This document shows positions 1 through 8,038 of a stretch of DNA of 16,636 nucleotides, piece by piece (the stretch's first letter is position 1; every line of letters begins with the position of its first letter). Source of the DNA: Desulfobulbaceae bacterium (GTDB lineage Bacteria; Desulfobacterota; Desulfobulbia; Desulfobulbales; DAOVSZ01). The stretch spans positions 1-16,636 of the forward strand of contig DAOVSZ010000016.1 in the NCBI GenBank assembly GCA_030627725.1. The letters run 5' to 3'. Both the position numbers and the translations under genes were made by a program. The notes under the pieces were generated by a model, which searched no databases, was not told the origin of the DNA, and saw only the letters and a list, made by a program, of their open reading frames with translations.

Positions 1-389
1 ACCAGGATTCAGATGCCAAAACCTGGGTTTTCTGCGGGCAGAAGCCTTCAGTAAAGCGCAGAAAGGACCTGGAATCTGCTGGGGCAAAGGTCATTCCGGT
101 GCAGCTCGACAACAATGGCCGGATCAATCTTAAGGCGGTGGCAGACTATCTTGGCAGGGAACGGATTACGAGCGTTCTTGTCGAAGGCGGCGGCAGGGTG
201 CATGGATCGTTTCTTCGCAACGGTTTGATCGATCAGGTCTGTCTCTTTGTAGCGCCCATCTTTCTTGGTTCGGACGCAATCCCGGTGATCGACGGATTGG
301 GGTTGTCATCAGTCCAGGAGGCGGCCAGGTTGAAGGATGTCACCTTCAGACGCTTTGGCGATAATGTGATGCTTGAGGGGTTTTTTTAA
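1..389 (+). CDS. ribD: RibD C-terminal part (5-amino-6-(5-phosphoribosylamino)uracil reductase domain), 5' truncated by window
   Basis: The open frame runs in from the left edge (first full codon at base 3) and ends with TAA at 387-389, giving 128 residues. It matches the C-terminal half of the bifunctional deaminase/reductase RibD: the VLVEGGG motif followed by a GSFLRNGLIDQ segment and the APIFLG strand is the NADPH-dependent reductase signature. RibD deaminates the product of GTP cyclohydrolase II and then reduces the ribose side chain, in the cytoplasm. The N-terminal deaminase zinc motifs lie outside the window. The gene is followed 3 bases later by ribE, so it is the upstream member of a rib operon. 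An internal ATG at 99 is not the true start because the frame stays open and homologous-looking upstream of it. Confidence 0.93.
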   Translation, partial: QDSDAKTWVFCGQKPSVKRRKDLESAGAKVIPVQLDNNGRINLKAVADYLGRERITSVLVEGGGRVHGSFLRNGLIDQVCLFVAPIFLGSDAIPVIDGLGLSSVQEAARLKDVTFRRFGDNVMLEGFF

Positions 390-392
390 ATC

Positions 393-1052
393 ATGTTCAC
401 AGGAATTATTCAGGGAAAAGGAAAACTTATTGAGAAGCGGCCTCTTGGCGGCGGCATGCTGTTCTCCATTGAGGCGAATTTCGATCTTGATGACCCGGAA
501 GAGGGCGAGAGCATCGCAATAAACGGCGTCTGTCTGACTGCAAAAGAGATCTCCGGCAGACGGTTTACGGTTGATGTCTCTCCGGAAAGCCTCTCTCGCA
601 CCAATCTTGGGAAACTTGCCGTAGGGGACACTGCCAATCTGGAACGGGCATTGCGCTTGAGCGACCGTCTTGGCGGTCATCTGGTCAGCGGCCATGTGGA
701 TGCGACCGCAAAGATCCTGGAGCGGAAACATACGGGTGATTTTGTCCTGTTTACTTTTGGCGTGCCTGAAGGGCTCGGCAGATATATCATTGAAAAAGGG
801 TCTATTACCATAAATGGAATCAGCCTGACGGTGAATCATTGCGATGATCATTCGTTTTCCGTTGCAATTATTCCCCACACCCTGCAGGTGACGACCCTTG
901 GGGGAGTGGAACAGGGCGATTCAGTGAATATTGAGGTAGACCTTATCGGCAAATATGTAGAAAAACTGCTGTCTGTCAAAACAGACGGCAAGGATGGCGA
1001 ATCGTCAAAGATAAACGCCGCTTTCTTAGCGGAACACGGTTTTTTAAAATAA
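393..1052 (+). CDS. ribE: Riboflavin synthase (alpha subunit)
   Basis: The 219-residue product starts with MFTGIIQ, the near-invariant N-terminus of riboflavin synthase, and has the internal duplication of the family: NGVCLTA near residue 44 in the first lumazine-binding barrel and NGISLTV near residue 141 in the second. The GGHLVSGHVD segment (residues 94-103) opens the second repeat. The enzyme dismutates two 6,7-dimethyl-8-ribityllumazines to riboflavin plus the pyrimidine that RibH reuses. Length is normal (about 200-220), with a slightly extended, charged C-terminal tail after residue 195. The start is only 3 bases after ribD and a GAGGGG sits about a dozen bases upstream, so translation is probably coupled. 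The name ribC is also used for this gene in some organisms. Confidence 0.96.
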   Translation: MFTGIIQGKGKLIEKRPLGGGMLFSIEANFDLDDPEEGESIAINGVCLTAKEISGRRFTVDVSPESLSRTNLGKLAVGDTANLERALRLSDRLGGHLVSGHVDATAKILERKHTGDFVLFTFGVPEGLGRYIIEKGSITINGISLTVNHCDDHSFSVAIIPHTLQVTTLGGVEQGDSVNIEVDLIGKYVEKLLSVKTDGKDGESSKINAAFLAEHGFLK

Positions 1053-1064
1053 TGGTGAAGAAAA

Positions 1065-2288
1065 ATGGCTGTAAGTCCAATTGAAGATGTAATTGAAGAT
1101 ATCAGATCCGGAAAGATGATCATCCTGGTGGATGACGAAGATCGGGAAAACGAGGGAGATCTCTGCATGGCAGCGCAGATGGTCACCCCAGAAGCGATAA
1201 ATTTTATGGCTACCCACGGCAGAGGCCTGATCTGTCTGGCATTGACTCCGGAACAGATCAACAAACTGCAGCTGCCGATGATGGTGCAGAAGAACAAGTC
1301 ACCATATGAGACTGCCTTTACGGTCAGCATTGAGGCAAGGACCGGCGTTACAACCGGGATTTCCGCTGCTGACCGGGCACGGACTATTCAGGTGGCAGTG
1401 AGACTTGATGTAGAACCTGACGCAATCGTCAGTCCCGGTCATATCTTTCCCTTGCGGGCCAGAACAGGCGGGGTCCTTGTCCGCACCGGCCAGACCGAAG
1501 GCTCGGTTGATCTTTCGCGGCTGGCAGGGCTCAGGCCATCAGGCGTCATCTGCGAGATCATGAAGGAAGACGGCACCATGGCAAGAATGCCGGATTTGAA
1601 AAAATTTGCTAAAGAGCATGACCTGAAAATCGCAACTATTGCCGATCTCGTTGCCTACCGGCTCCGAGAGGACACGCTTGTTCACCGGGCGGCGGAGACA
1701 CGCCTTCCCACCCGCTACGGCGGTGAATTCAAGGCCATCGTGTACAGAAACGATGTAGATGATTTTGAACACCTGGCGCTGGTCAAGGGAGAAATAGATT
1801 CCGACAAGGATATCCTGGTAAGGGTCCATTCAGAATGCCTTACCGGCGATGTCTTCGGCTCACTTCGCTGCGACTGCGGTGGTCAGCTTCATGCCGCCAT
1901 GCGGGCGGTTGGCAACGAGGGGAGCGGAATCATTCTCTACATGCATCAGGAAGGAAGGGGCATTGGATTGGTGAATAAGCTCAAAGCCTATGCTCTTCAG
2001 GACGAAGGCATGGATACAGTTGAGGCAAACCTTAAACTCGGGTTCAAGGTAGACCTCAGGGATTACGGTATCGGCGCCCAGATTCTTCGTGAACTGGGTG
2101 TGAGAAAGATGAGACTTCTTACCAATAATCCTAAAAAGATAGTCGGACTGGAAGGCTATGGCCTGAAGGTGACCGGCCGTCAGCCTATCGAGGTTGAACC
2201 GGTCCCTGAGAACCTGCAGTATCTTCAGACCAAAAAAGACAAAATGGGACATATCCTTGAGTTGATTACTCCGGCAAAGAGAGAATAG
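1065..2288 (+). CDS. ribBA: Bifunctional 3,4-dihydroxy-2-butanone-4-phosphate synthase / GTP cyclohydrolase II
   Basis: The 407-residue protein is a fusion of two pathway entry enzymes. Residues 1-200 are DHBP synthase: the acidic loop [11 protein letters not shown] (23-33), HGRG (51-54), TTGISAADR (96-104), GHIFPLRAR (125-133) and the glutamate of VICEI (161-165). This half makes the four-carbon unit from ribulose 5-phosphate. Residues from about 205 are GTP cyclohydrolase II, with zinc ligands C258, C269 and C271 in the [19 protein letters not shown] stretch, the HQEGRGIGL loop (294-302), [12 protein letters not shown] (330-341) and TNNPKK (353-358). This half opens the GTP imidazole ring. 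All key residues visible to me are present in both halves, so both activities are expected. It lies 12 bases after ribE and 9 before ribH, inside the operon. Confidence 0.96.
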   Translation: MAVSPIEDVIEDIRSGKMIILVDDEDRENEGDLCMAAQMVTPEAINFMATHGRGLICLALTPEQINKLQLPMMVQKNKSPYETAFTVSIEARTGVTTGISAADRARTIQVAVRLDVEPDAIVSPGHIFPLRARTGGVLVRTGQTEGSVDLSRLAGLRPSGVICEIMKEDGTMARMPDLKKFAKEHDLKIATIADLVAYRLREDTLVHRAAETRLPTRYGGEFKAIVYRNDVDDFEHLALVKGEIDSDKDILVRVHSECLTGDVFGSLRCDCGGQLHAAMRAVGNEGSGIILYMHQEGRGIGLVNKLKAYALQDEGMDTVEANLKLGFKVDLRDYGIGAQILRELGVRKMRLLTNNPKKIVGLEGYGLKVTGRQPIEVEPVPENLQYLQTKKDKMGHILELITPAKRE

Positions 2289-2297
2289 GAGACTGAT

Positions 2298-2762
2298 ATG
2301 GCGATTTATATCGAAGGAAATTTACAAGGTGATGGAAAGAAGTTAGGCATAGTGCTCGGTCGGTTTAATGCCTTTATTGCCGAGAGACTTCTTGATGGGG
2401 CATTGGATACACTGACCCGCTCCGGGGTGGCTGATGGTGATATCACAGTCGTGCGGGTGCCCGGGGCCTATGAAATTCCGCTGGTAGTGCAGAAGATGGC
2501 AAGAGCAGGCAACTATGACGCGGTGATAGCGCTTGGCGCCGTTATCCGGGGCGCAACCCCTCATTTTGACTTTGTTGCCAATGAGGCGGCAAAAGGCATT
2601 GCGCAGGCAAGCATGGAGAGCGGGGTGCCGATAATCTTTGGTGTGCTCACCACGGATACCATTGAACAGGCGATTGAACGGGCCGGTTCCAAGGCAGGAA
2701 ACAAGGGGTCCGAGTGCGCCTCCGCCGCCATAGAGATGGTGAATGTGCTGAAAAAGTTGTAA
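2298..2762 (+). CDS. ribH: 6,7-dimethyl-8-ribityllumazine synthase
   Basis: The 154-residue protein has the usual lumazine synthase length and motifs: GRFN (21-24), the substrate-binding GAYEIP (56-61), GAVIRG (80-85) followed by the proposed catalytic H89, FGVLTTD (114-120) and the RAG...NKG pair near 128-137. It condenses the RibBA-made dihydroxybutanone phosphate with the RibD product (after dephosphorylation) to form the riboflavin synthase substrate; family members build 60-mer shells or pentamers. An AGGAG at 2287-2291 overlaps the ribBA stop codon and is well spaced from the ATG, which supports this start and coupled translation. Confidence 0.96.
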   Translation: MAIYIEGNLQGDGKKLGIVLGRFNAFIAERLLDGALDTLTRSGVADGDITVVRVPGAYEIPLVVQKMARAGNYDAVIALGAVIRGATPHFDFVANEAAKGIAQASMESGVPIIFGVLTTDTIEQAIERAGSKAGNKGSECASAAIEMVNVLKKL

Positions 2763-2776
2763 GTTTAAGTAAATCA

Positions 2777-3178
2777 ATGGGTATTCGACGAAAATCAAGG
2801 GAACTTGCTCTTCAGTTCCTGTATCAGAATGAACTGAACGAGACTCCGCTGGAAGACTCTTTTTCGCGCTTCTGTGAGCATTTCGAGACCTCCGGGAAAA
2901 CAGTTCCCTATGCAAAGGAGCTCATTTTCGGCGTTCATGAAAAATGGGAGGAGTTGAACACTCTTATCCAGGACCACTCCGCGAACTGGCGGTTGAGCAG
3001 AATGTCTGTCGTGGACCGCAGTATCTTAAGGATTGCAGCCTACGAACTTTGTTTCTGCAAGGAGGATGTCCCGGTTACAGTTGCCATTGACGAGGCGATT
3101 GAACTCTCAAAAAGGTTCAGCACGGATGATTCGAGCAGCTTCATTAACGGCATTCTTGATGCGATACATAAAAGGTAA
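2777..3178 (+). CDS. nusB: Transcription antitermination factor NusB
   Basis: From the ATG at 2777 the product is 133 residues, close to the usual NusB length of about 140. It begins with RRKSRELALQFLYQ, the typical arginine-rich first helix, and ends with the conserved VAIDEAIELSK...SSSFINGILD signature. NusB pairs with NusE (ribosomal protein S10) on boxA RNA to keep RNA polymerase processive over rRNA operons. The frame is open back to an upstream codon at 2714, but that would overlap ribH and add a tail unlike the family, so 2777 is chosen. No good Shine-Dalgarno is visible, and the gene follows ribH by 14 bases. ribH-nusB adjacency is common in Gram-negative bacteria, so nusB is probably the last gene of the rib transcript. 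Confidence 0.94.
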   Translation: MGIRRKSRELALQFLYQNELNETPLEDSFSRFCEHFETSGKTVPYAKELIFGVHEKWEELNTLIQDHSANWRLSRMSVVDRSILRIAAYELCFCKEDVPVTVAIDEAIELSKRFSTDDSSSFINGILDAIHKR

Positions 3179-3183
3179 CTTCT

Positions 3184-3230
3184 CAGGTTCAACGTTTACA
3201 GTTCAAGATTCAAGGTTATTTTTGAACAGG
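3184..3230. repeat. Short TTCAA-type degenerate repeat between nusB and ftsK
   Basis: The gap between nusB and ftsK (3179-3274) contains GTTCAA at 3187-3192 and 3201-3206, ATTCAA at 3209-3214, and the inverted form TTGAAC at 3222-3227. The inverted copy could form a weak 5-6 bp hairpin with either upstream copy. I do not see a strong terminator with a T-run. The pattern resembles low-complexity intergenic repeats, but copies elsewhere in the genome cannot be seen from here. Confidence 0.4.
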
Positions 3231-3274
3231 CATTTATGATTACCTCTGAATCGTAAAAAAATATCCCTCCGCTC

Positions 3275-5419
3275 ATGGCAAACGCGAAAAAGAAGAATAA
3301 CTCACCGAAGCTTGGTCAGGAAATCGTGGCTGTTTTTGGGGTGTTTCTGGCTGTTTTCTTATTCATCTGCCTTGCCAGCTTCACCATTCCTGACTCGTCT
3401 GCCGATCTTTCAGAGCTTTCCTCGCAGAACTGGGGCGGAAAGGTTGGCCATCTCATCGCCATGGTGTTGATGGGGTTTCTTGGCATCAGCTCGTTCTGGT
3501 TCGTTCTCCTTCTCTTTACCTTTTCGTTTCAGTTTTTTTCAGCCAGCCTCTCGACCGAGAGAATTCCCTCTGTCATTGCAGGATGCACCGGAATCCTGAT
3601 AGCAAGCAGCGGCCTGGCCGCGATCATAACGCCGGGACCCATCGAGTTGATCTGGCGGATGTATCCGTCAGGAGGGTATCTTGGTACTCTCTTGAGTTCC
3701 GTTTGCGGGAAATTCCTGGGAGGGCCAGGGTCTCTTCTCTTTTTTATCTCACTTCTGTTCATATCTTTTATGGGCGCAGTCCGTTTTTCTCCCTATACAC
3801 TCAGTAAAAAATGTGTCAATGCCTGCACATGGTGTATTGAGTATTACAGAAAAAGAAAGGAAGACCGTCTGAAATCCCCAGCCAGGTCAGCCTCGCCAAA
3901 GAGTGTTGCGAGAGAGAAAACCGCAACAGAACCGGAAGAGGTCATTGTCCCGAACGTGCATGAACCGGTGAGAATAGCGCCGGATGAAGGCGAGGATTTT
4001 CAACCGCTGCCGGTCTCAAAGGGTGAATATCATTTGCCCGGTATCGGACTTCTTGACCGGCACGAACAGAGGGAAATAACTGTTGACCGTGATCATTATT
4101 TTGCGGTCAGCAAGCAGCTTGAGGAAAAATTAAGCGATTTCGGTGTGTCCGGCAAAGTGGTCGGCATTTCTCCCGGCCCTGTGATCACAACGTATGAATT
4201 TTCTCCTGCCCCCGGCGTCAAGATCAACAAGGTCGTTTCCTTGGCAGATGATCTGGCTTTGGGGCTTAAGGCGGAAAGCGTCCGGATCCTGGGTTCGATT
4301 CCGGGCAAGGCGGCAATCGGGATCGAGATTCCAAATCCGGAAAGAAAGATCGTCTATGTCAGGGACATTTTTGCCAACGAGACCTTTCTGAAGTCAAAAT
4401 CAAAACTGACCTTAGGGCTTGGCATGGATGTTGTCGGCAACCCGGTTGTCGCAGATCTTAGCAGGATGCCGCACTTGCTCATTGCAGGCGCTACCGGATC
4501 AGGGAAAAGTGTTGCCGTGAACACCATAATCTGCAGCATCCTCATGAAGGCGACACCTGACGAGGTGCGTCTTTTGATGGTTGATCCTAAACGTATTGAA
4601 CTTTCCGGGTACGACGCTATCCCGCACCTTTTGCATCCGGTTGTGGTGGACCCGAAGATGGCAAGTCGCGCCCTCCAGTGGGCGGTGGTTGAGATGGAGA
4701 GACGCTATGCGCTGATGGAAGAGATGCGGGTCAAGAGCCTGACCAGTTATAACGAAGTAGCAGACATAAAAATGCCGCTCATTGTGATTATTATTGACGA
4801 GTTGGCTGATCTGATGATGGTCTCGTCTCGTGAGGTCGAGGATTCGGTTGCGAGACTGGCGCAAATGGCGCGGGCCGCGGGCATGCATATGATTCTTGCG
4901 ACCCAGCGACCGTCTACGGATGTTCTCACCGGTCTTATAAAGGCGAATTTTCCTACACGTATGTCTTTTAAGGTCGCGCAAACGATAGATTCCAGAATAA
5001 TCCTGGATACAGCAGGCGCCGAACATCTTCTCGGGGCCGGCGATATGCTTTTTTCGCCGCCTGGAACCGCCCGCCTGCAAAGGATTCATGGAGCTTTCAT
5101 CTCCGAGCACGAGACCGCGAATATCGTCAATTTCCTGAAAGAGCAGGGAACTGTCAGTTATGATGAAACAGTTTTGAAGATTGCTGAAGAATCAGTTGAT
5201 GAAAATGGAAATTTGGACGAAGAGTATGATGAGAAATATGATGAGGCTGTCGCTCTGGTCTGCGAGACGGGCCAGGCCTCGATTTCCATGGTGCAGAGGC
5301 GTCTCAGGGTAGGGTATAACCGTGCGGCACGAATGATTGAGGTCATGGAAAAAGAGAGAATTGTAGGCCCTTCCGACGGCTCAAAACCACGAGAAGTGCT
5401 GGCTCGCAAAACGTATTAA
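3275..5419 (+). CDS. ftsK: DNA translocase FtsK/SpoIIIE family
   Basis: The 714-residue protein has about four hydrophobic segments in its first 180 residues (roughly 15-37, 55-90 as two close segments or a hairpin, 103-123 and 145-170), a short charged linker (about 190-250), the alpha and motor domains, and a C-terminal winged-helix gamma domain (about 645-705) containing the SISMVQRRLRVGYNRAARM stretch. Walker A is GATGSGKS at 405-412 and Walker B ends in D508 E509 (IIIDELADL). It is anchored at the division septum and pumps DNA during chromosome segregation, with gamma reading polarity sequences and, in studied relatives, activating XerCD at dif. The linker is much shorter than in E. coli FtsK (over 1300 residues), giving the compact form common outside the enterics. 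No clear Shine-Dalgarno precedes the ATG; the start is chosen because MANAKKKN followed by the first TM looks complete. Confidence 0.96.
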   Translation: MANAKKKNNSPKLGQEIVAVFGVFLAVFLFICLASFTIPDSSADLSELSSQNWGGKVGHLIAMVLMGFLGISSFWFVLLLFTFSFQFFSASLSTERIPSVIAGCTGILIASSGLAAIITPGPIELIWRMYPSGGYLGTLLSSVCGKFLGGPGSLLFFISLLFISFMGAVRFSPYTLSKKCVNACTWCIEYYRKRKEDRLKSPARSASPKSVAREKTATEPEEVIVPNVHEPVRIAPDEGEDFQPLPVSKGEYHLPGIGLLDRHEQREITVDRDHYFAVSKQLEEKLSDFGVSGKVVGISPGPVITTYEFSPAPGVKINKVVSLADDLALGLKAESVRILGSIPGKAAIGIEIPNPERKIVYVRDIFANETFLKSKSKLTLGLGMDVVGNPVVADLSRMPHLLIAGATGSGKSVAVNTIICSILMKATPDEVRLLMVDPKRIELSGYDAIPHLLHPVVVDPKMASRALQWAVVEMERRYALMEEMRVKSLTSYNEVADIKMPLIVIIIDELADLMMVSSREVEDSVARLAQMARAAGMHMILATQRPSTDVLTGLIKANFPTRMSFKVAQTIDSRIILDTAGAEHLLGAGDMLFSPPGTARLQRIHGAFISEHETANIVNFLKEQGTVSYDETVLKIAEESVDENGNLDEEYDEKYDEAVALVCETGQASISMVQRRLRVGYNRAARMIEVMEKERIVGPSDGSKPREVLARKTY

Positions 5420-5428
5420 GGAACATAC

Positions 5429-5617
5429 ATGAACTTAACGTCACGACCGATTGATATGTCAAAAGTACGGACCATTGTCTACCATTTTCCCGAAGGCGAC
5501 AGCATCACCATCCCCATTGACGGGTTTGAGCAGTTTCTTGATTTCAGCTTCGGCAGGATCTGCGATACCTCGGACATTGACGGATCTCTTCATATTTACC
5601 CGGAGGGGACTGCATAA
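5429..5617 (+). CDS. Small hypothetical protein (62 aa) downstream of ftsK
   Basis: I do not recognise this protein. The start lies 9 bases after the ftsK stop, with AAGGA at 5418-5422 (overlapping that stop) at good spacing, so it is likely translated from the ftsK transcript. The 62 residues are acidic and amphipathic with alternating beta-type segments (TIVYHF, SITIPI, GSLHIYPEG), no cysteine pairs, no membrane segment and one Cys at residue 45. A second possible start is the Met at residue 10. The overlapping 65-residue frame from 5451 is discounted because it lacks a ribosome binding site and has serine-rich, low-information content. Function unknown. Confidence 0.6.
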   Translation: MNLTSRPIDMSKVRTIVYHFPEGDSITIPIDGFEQFLDFSFGRICDTSDIDGSLHIYPEGTA

Positions 5618-5742
5618 CGTTTTTACCAAGAGAGTGATCCTTCCATGAAATAGTGGACACGAGTGTCCTGTCAAGCATCAACTGACGCATCTCGGAGTCG
5701 GAGTTTATGCCCTGTTTTTAAGGGTGCTTACCTGCTTGTCCT

Positions 5743-5823
5743 TTGTCGCGCCTGCTGCGTTGCGACTTCAGTTACATAACCCTGCTATACTCCCTCAGCC
5801 GCGCCTTGCATTCACAACAAATT
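5743..5823. repeat. Candidate dispersed intergenic repeat
   Basis: Two similar blocks lie about 50 bases apart. The first, CGCGCCTGCTGCGTTGCGAC, starts at 5747; the second, CGCGCCTTGCATTCACAAC, starts at about 5800. They are separated by an AT-richer spacer containing CCCTGCTATACTCCC. The first block also pairs with itself (GTCGC at 5745-5749 with GCGAC at 5762-5766). This two-module layout is like REP or other short interspersed elements. Whether it recurs in the genome cannot be told from this window. Confidence 0.4.
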
Positions 5824-5894
5824 ACTACGCAATCTTACCTCAGTTCTAGGTCAACTGGACCGCCGGGATATGCGATTTTATTTTGATGTCATTC

Positions 5895-5922
5895 TTGGCA
5901 CATGAAGAGTAATTGGTATATG
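5895..5922 (+). promoter_or_regulatory. Possible sigma70-type promoter for the hydrogenase operon
   Basis: TTGGCA at 5895-5900 (one mismatch to TTGACA) is followed after 16 bases by TATATG at 5917-5922. The region is AT-rich, and the position fits transcription starting about 160 bases before the first hydrogenase gene. The -10 is only 4 of 6 to consensus. No GG-N10-GC sigma54 pair was found here. A lone TTGACA at 5960-5965 lacks a matching -10. Confidence 0.3.
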
Positions 5923-5975
5923 CTTTTTATATCGAATATCCAGCATAACCTGGGGTGTCTTGACAAACCTTCGTG

Positions 5976-6095
5976 ATGCATGGCAACATGAAAACAGACG
6001 GGATTGAGAACCTGCATGAATTCAGTCTTGCCCGCTCATTTGACTATCTTCATGAAGATTTTAATAACAAGACATTTCCGAGGCGTCCGGTATGA
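5976..6095 (+). CDS. Possible short ORF coupled to the hydrogenase beta subunit
   Basis: A frame with ATG codons at 5976 and 5988 ends with TGA at 6093-6095, overlapping the ATG of the hydrogenase beta gene (ATGA junction). From 5988 it encodes 35 residues and from 5976 it encodes 39, beginning around MKTDGIENLHEF and ending in TFPRRPV. The product is soluble and has no motif I recognise. No Shine-Dalgarno precedes either ATG, which argues against it. The exact 4-base overlap is typical of translationally coupled genes, but can arise by chance. It could be a leader peptide that lets ribosomes reach the next start, or simply untranslated sequence. Confidence 0.3.
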   Translation: MHGNMKTDGIENLHEFSLARSFDYLHEDFNNKTFPRRPV

Positions 6096-7132
6096 TTTTT
6101 AAGATATGTCGTAAAGAAGAATTGCCGAAACTCTTTGACAGCCTTTCAGCAAACCATATTGTCGGGCCGGTCCGGAAAGGAACAGATAAAGAAGGAAAAC
6201 CAATTATCGCTTTTGATATTGCCAATGATTTCAACGAATTGGAGCTAGCGTATCCCTCCACGAAGTTTTCCCCGAAAAAATTCTTTCTTCCCTATAGAGA
6301 AACCCTCAGTTCCTTTGATATGGAGGAGAGCGATTGGCAGGAACATATTGATTTCAATATATACAAGCCCCATGTCTTTTTCGGTATGCATGCCTGCGAC
6401 ATTAATGCTTTGAACAAACTTGACAAGGTCCTTCTGGAAAGCGTTTATCCGAGCCCCTATTACGGAAGCAAACGCAGTAATATGTGTATCATCGGCATGG
6501 ACTGTGAGCCCCAGCCTTTCTGCTTCTGCAGATCAATGGGAACTGACACGGCCCTGCATGGTTTTGATATGTTTCTGACTGCTCTGGGCGAAAGATATTT
6601 TGTCGAAATTCTTTCTGCAACCGCTTTCAATTGGCTGAAAAATTTAAACACCAGAGACCCCACGGAAGATGATCATATTGAGTATATGGCGGCGGTCGCC
6701 AAGAGAAACGAGAAATTCACCGCCCGGGTGGACACAACGGACTTGACCAAGATACTGGACATGGAGTTTCAGGCTGATGTCTGGAAGAAGTGGGGGGAGA
6801 AGTGTTTGTCCTGCGGCGCCTGCGCCAATGTCTGCCCGACCTGTTATTGTTACGGGGTCGAAGAACACGTAGATCTGGACCTGCAAGGGGCTTCCAAGAT
6901 CAAACACCTCCATTCCTGTAATCTCATTGATTTTGCCGAAGTGGCAGGGGGGCATAATTTTCGTCCGCAAAGTCATGTCAGATTGAAATACAGATATTAT
7001 CACAAACATCGTGGATTTGTTGAGGCATTTGAGGAATCTCTGTGTGTCGGGTGTGGCCGATGCGGTGAGGCCTGCCTTGCCGATATCAATGTCCCGGAAG
7101 TAATTGCCAGCGTCCGTGGGGAGGGTGGTTGA
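6092..7132 (+). CDS. hydB: Group 3b-type [NiFe] hydrogenase / sulfhydrogenase beta subunit (4Fe-4S protein)
   Basis: The 346-residue protein carries two C-terminal ferredoxin-like clusters: C238-C241-C244-C248 (CLSCGACANVC) and C318-C321-C324-C328 (CVGCGRCGEAC). The N-terminal 230 residues have no cluster-binding ferredoxin motif but contain HACDINAL (100-107) and a cysteine-rich CIIGMDCEPQPFCFC stretch (132-146), both characteristic of the HydB/AsrA-type electron-transfer subunits. In the heterotetrameric NADP-linked hydrogenases this subunit is thought to carry electrons, and in archaeal sulfhydrogenases it has been linked to polysulfide reduction. It is cytoplasmic; no signal peptide is present. 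It is the first of four hydrogenase genes and its stop lies one base before the gamma ATG. Subunit naming follows the Pyrococcus system. The relationship to anaerobic sulfite reductase subunit A makes sequence alone slightly ambiguous, but the neighbours settle it. Confidence 0.88.
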   Translation: MIFKICRKEELPKLFDSLSANHIVGPVRKGTDKEGKPIIAFDIANDFNELELAYPSTKFSPKKFFLPYRETLSSFDMEESDWQEHIDFNIYKPHVFFGMHACDINALNKLDKVLLESVYPSPYYGSKRSNMCIIGMDCEPQPFCFCRSMGTDTALHGFDMFLTALGERYFVEILSATAFNWLKNLNTRDPTEDDHIEYMAAVAKRNEKFTARVDTTDLTKILDMEFQADVWKKWGEKCLSCGACANVCPTCYCYGVEEHVDLDLQGASKIKHLHSCNLIDFAEVAGGHNFRPQSHVRLKYRYYHKHRGFVEAFEESLCVGCGRCGEACLADINVPEVIASVRGEGG

Positions 7133-7133
7133 A

Positions 7134-8036
7134 ATGGAAGATCTGCGCTTTGTTGATGTCTTTGGGGAGACCGGAAAGGGAAGAAGAAAACATGACTACG
7201 GCAGCTTTGTCTATAGGTACGAAGCTGAAATAACAAACGTCTATTCTCTGACTGACAAGGAAAAACTCTATCAGATCCAGATCAGCGATCAGGAAAAACG
7301 AAAAAGATTCACTTTCCGGCCCGGCCAGTTCGTCATGCTTGAACTTCCGGGGATAGGCGAGGCGCCATTTTCAATTGCATCCTCTCCGAGTCGTCATGGC
7401 GACATTGAATTGTGTATTCGAGCCGTTGGTACTCTGACCAATTATCTTTCCCGGGTACAACGTGGCGCCAAGGTCGGGATCAAGGGGCCTTTCGGAACAA
7501 GCTTTCCGGTTGATGAAATGTTCGGGCAGAATGTCCTGCTCCTTGCCGGTGGCCTGGGGATAGCCCCATTACGGTCGCCGACCATGAGCGTTTTGGAAAA
7601 TCGCAGCCGTTTTCAAGAGGTCGATATTATGTATGGCGCCAAAAGGCCCTCGGAACTGTTATTTACCTATCTTTACGATATGTGGCGCAAATTTGATATC
7701 AACCTGAATATCACTGTCGAAGAATCGGATAACCAATGGGATGGCCCTGTGGGACTTATTACCGAATTGCTCGAAGCGAGAATCTCCAAGGCTGATTCGT
7801 CGTTTGCCGACCATACCTATGCCATTGTATGCGGCCCCCCTGTCATGTTCAAATTTGTTTGTAAGATGCTCATTGAGGCGGACATCCCCATGCAGAAAAT
7901 ATTTGTTTCTCTCGAACGGAGGATGCATTGCGGCCGGGGAAAATGCTGCCGCTGTAATATAGGTTCAACGTATACCTGTTTAAAAGGACCGGTGTTTGAT
8001 TACTGGTCTGTTATGAATCTCAAGGAGGCGATCTGA
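7134..8036 (+). CDS. hydG: Hydrogenase gamma subunit (FAD/NAD(P)-binding diaphorase with [2Fe-2S])
   Basis: From the ATG at 7134 (300 residues) the protein has a ferredoxin-reductase fold: a FAD-binding barrel with RPGQFVML and APFSIASSP (77-85), an NAD(P) domain with GGLGIAP (139-145) and CGPP (233-236), and a C-terminal [2Fe-2S] site with C266, C271, C274 and C282 (CGRGKCCRC...C), as in PyrK-like proteins. It would pass electrons between NAD(P)H and the Fe-S chain of the hydrogenase. A TTG at 7104 could add 10 residues, but GGGGAGGG at 7118-7125 is ideally spaced for 7134. It overlaps no neighbour and sits between beta and delta with 1- and 2-base gaps. The FAD motif has Pro-Phe in place of the classical Arg-x-Tyr, which I believe is usual in this subfamily but cannot check here. 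Confidence 0.9.
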   Translation: MEDLRFVDVFGETGKGRRKHDYGSFVYRYEAEITNVYSLTDKEKLYQIQISDQEKRKRFTFRPGQFVMLELPGIGEAPFSIASSPSRHGDIELCIRAVGTLTNYLSRVQRGAKVGIKGPFGTSFPVDEMFGQNVLLLAGGLGIAPLRSPTMSVLENRSRFQEVDIMYGAKRPSELLFTYLYDMWRKFDINLNITVEESDNQWDGPVGLITELLEARISKADSSFADHTYAIVCGPPVMFKFVCKMLIEADIPMQKIFVSLERRMHCGRGKCCRCNIGSTYTCLKGPVFDYWSVMNLKEAI

Positions 8037-8038
8037 TC

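Larger units (their letters stand above)
5618..5987. other. Gene-free stretch before hydrogenase operon: palindrome, repeat-like block, possible promoter
   Basis: No convincing gene is seen here. It contains a short palindromic pair, GGACAC (5655-5660) facing GTGTCC (5663-5668), a small CCCT...AGGG hairpin near 5710-5725, a GC-rich repeat-like block (5743-5823) and an AT-rich end with a possible promoter. The composition looks mosaic, with the repeat block resembling dispersed intergenic elements or the edge of a decayed insertion. No transposase fragment longer than a few residues can be supported. Confidence 0.55.

Noticed and set aside
309..878. Long minus-strand frame (189 codons) opposite ribE
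   Set aside because: It lies entirely opposite clearly identified riboflavin genes, has no motif and is a codon-bias shadow.
4499..5110. Minus-strand frame of 203 codons opposite ftsK
   Set aside because: Opposite the conserved motor domain of FtsK and with a low-complexity, motif-free translation.
5896..5925. Sigma54 promoter before the hydrogenase operon
   Set aside because: TGGCAC is present but no GC is found at the required 10-base distance after the GG pair.
7104..7133. Upstream TTG start of the hydrogenase gamma subunit
   Set aside because: The ATG at 7134 has a well-spaced GGAGGG, while the TTG start would overlap the beta gene by about 30 bases without a ribosome binding site.
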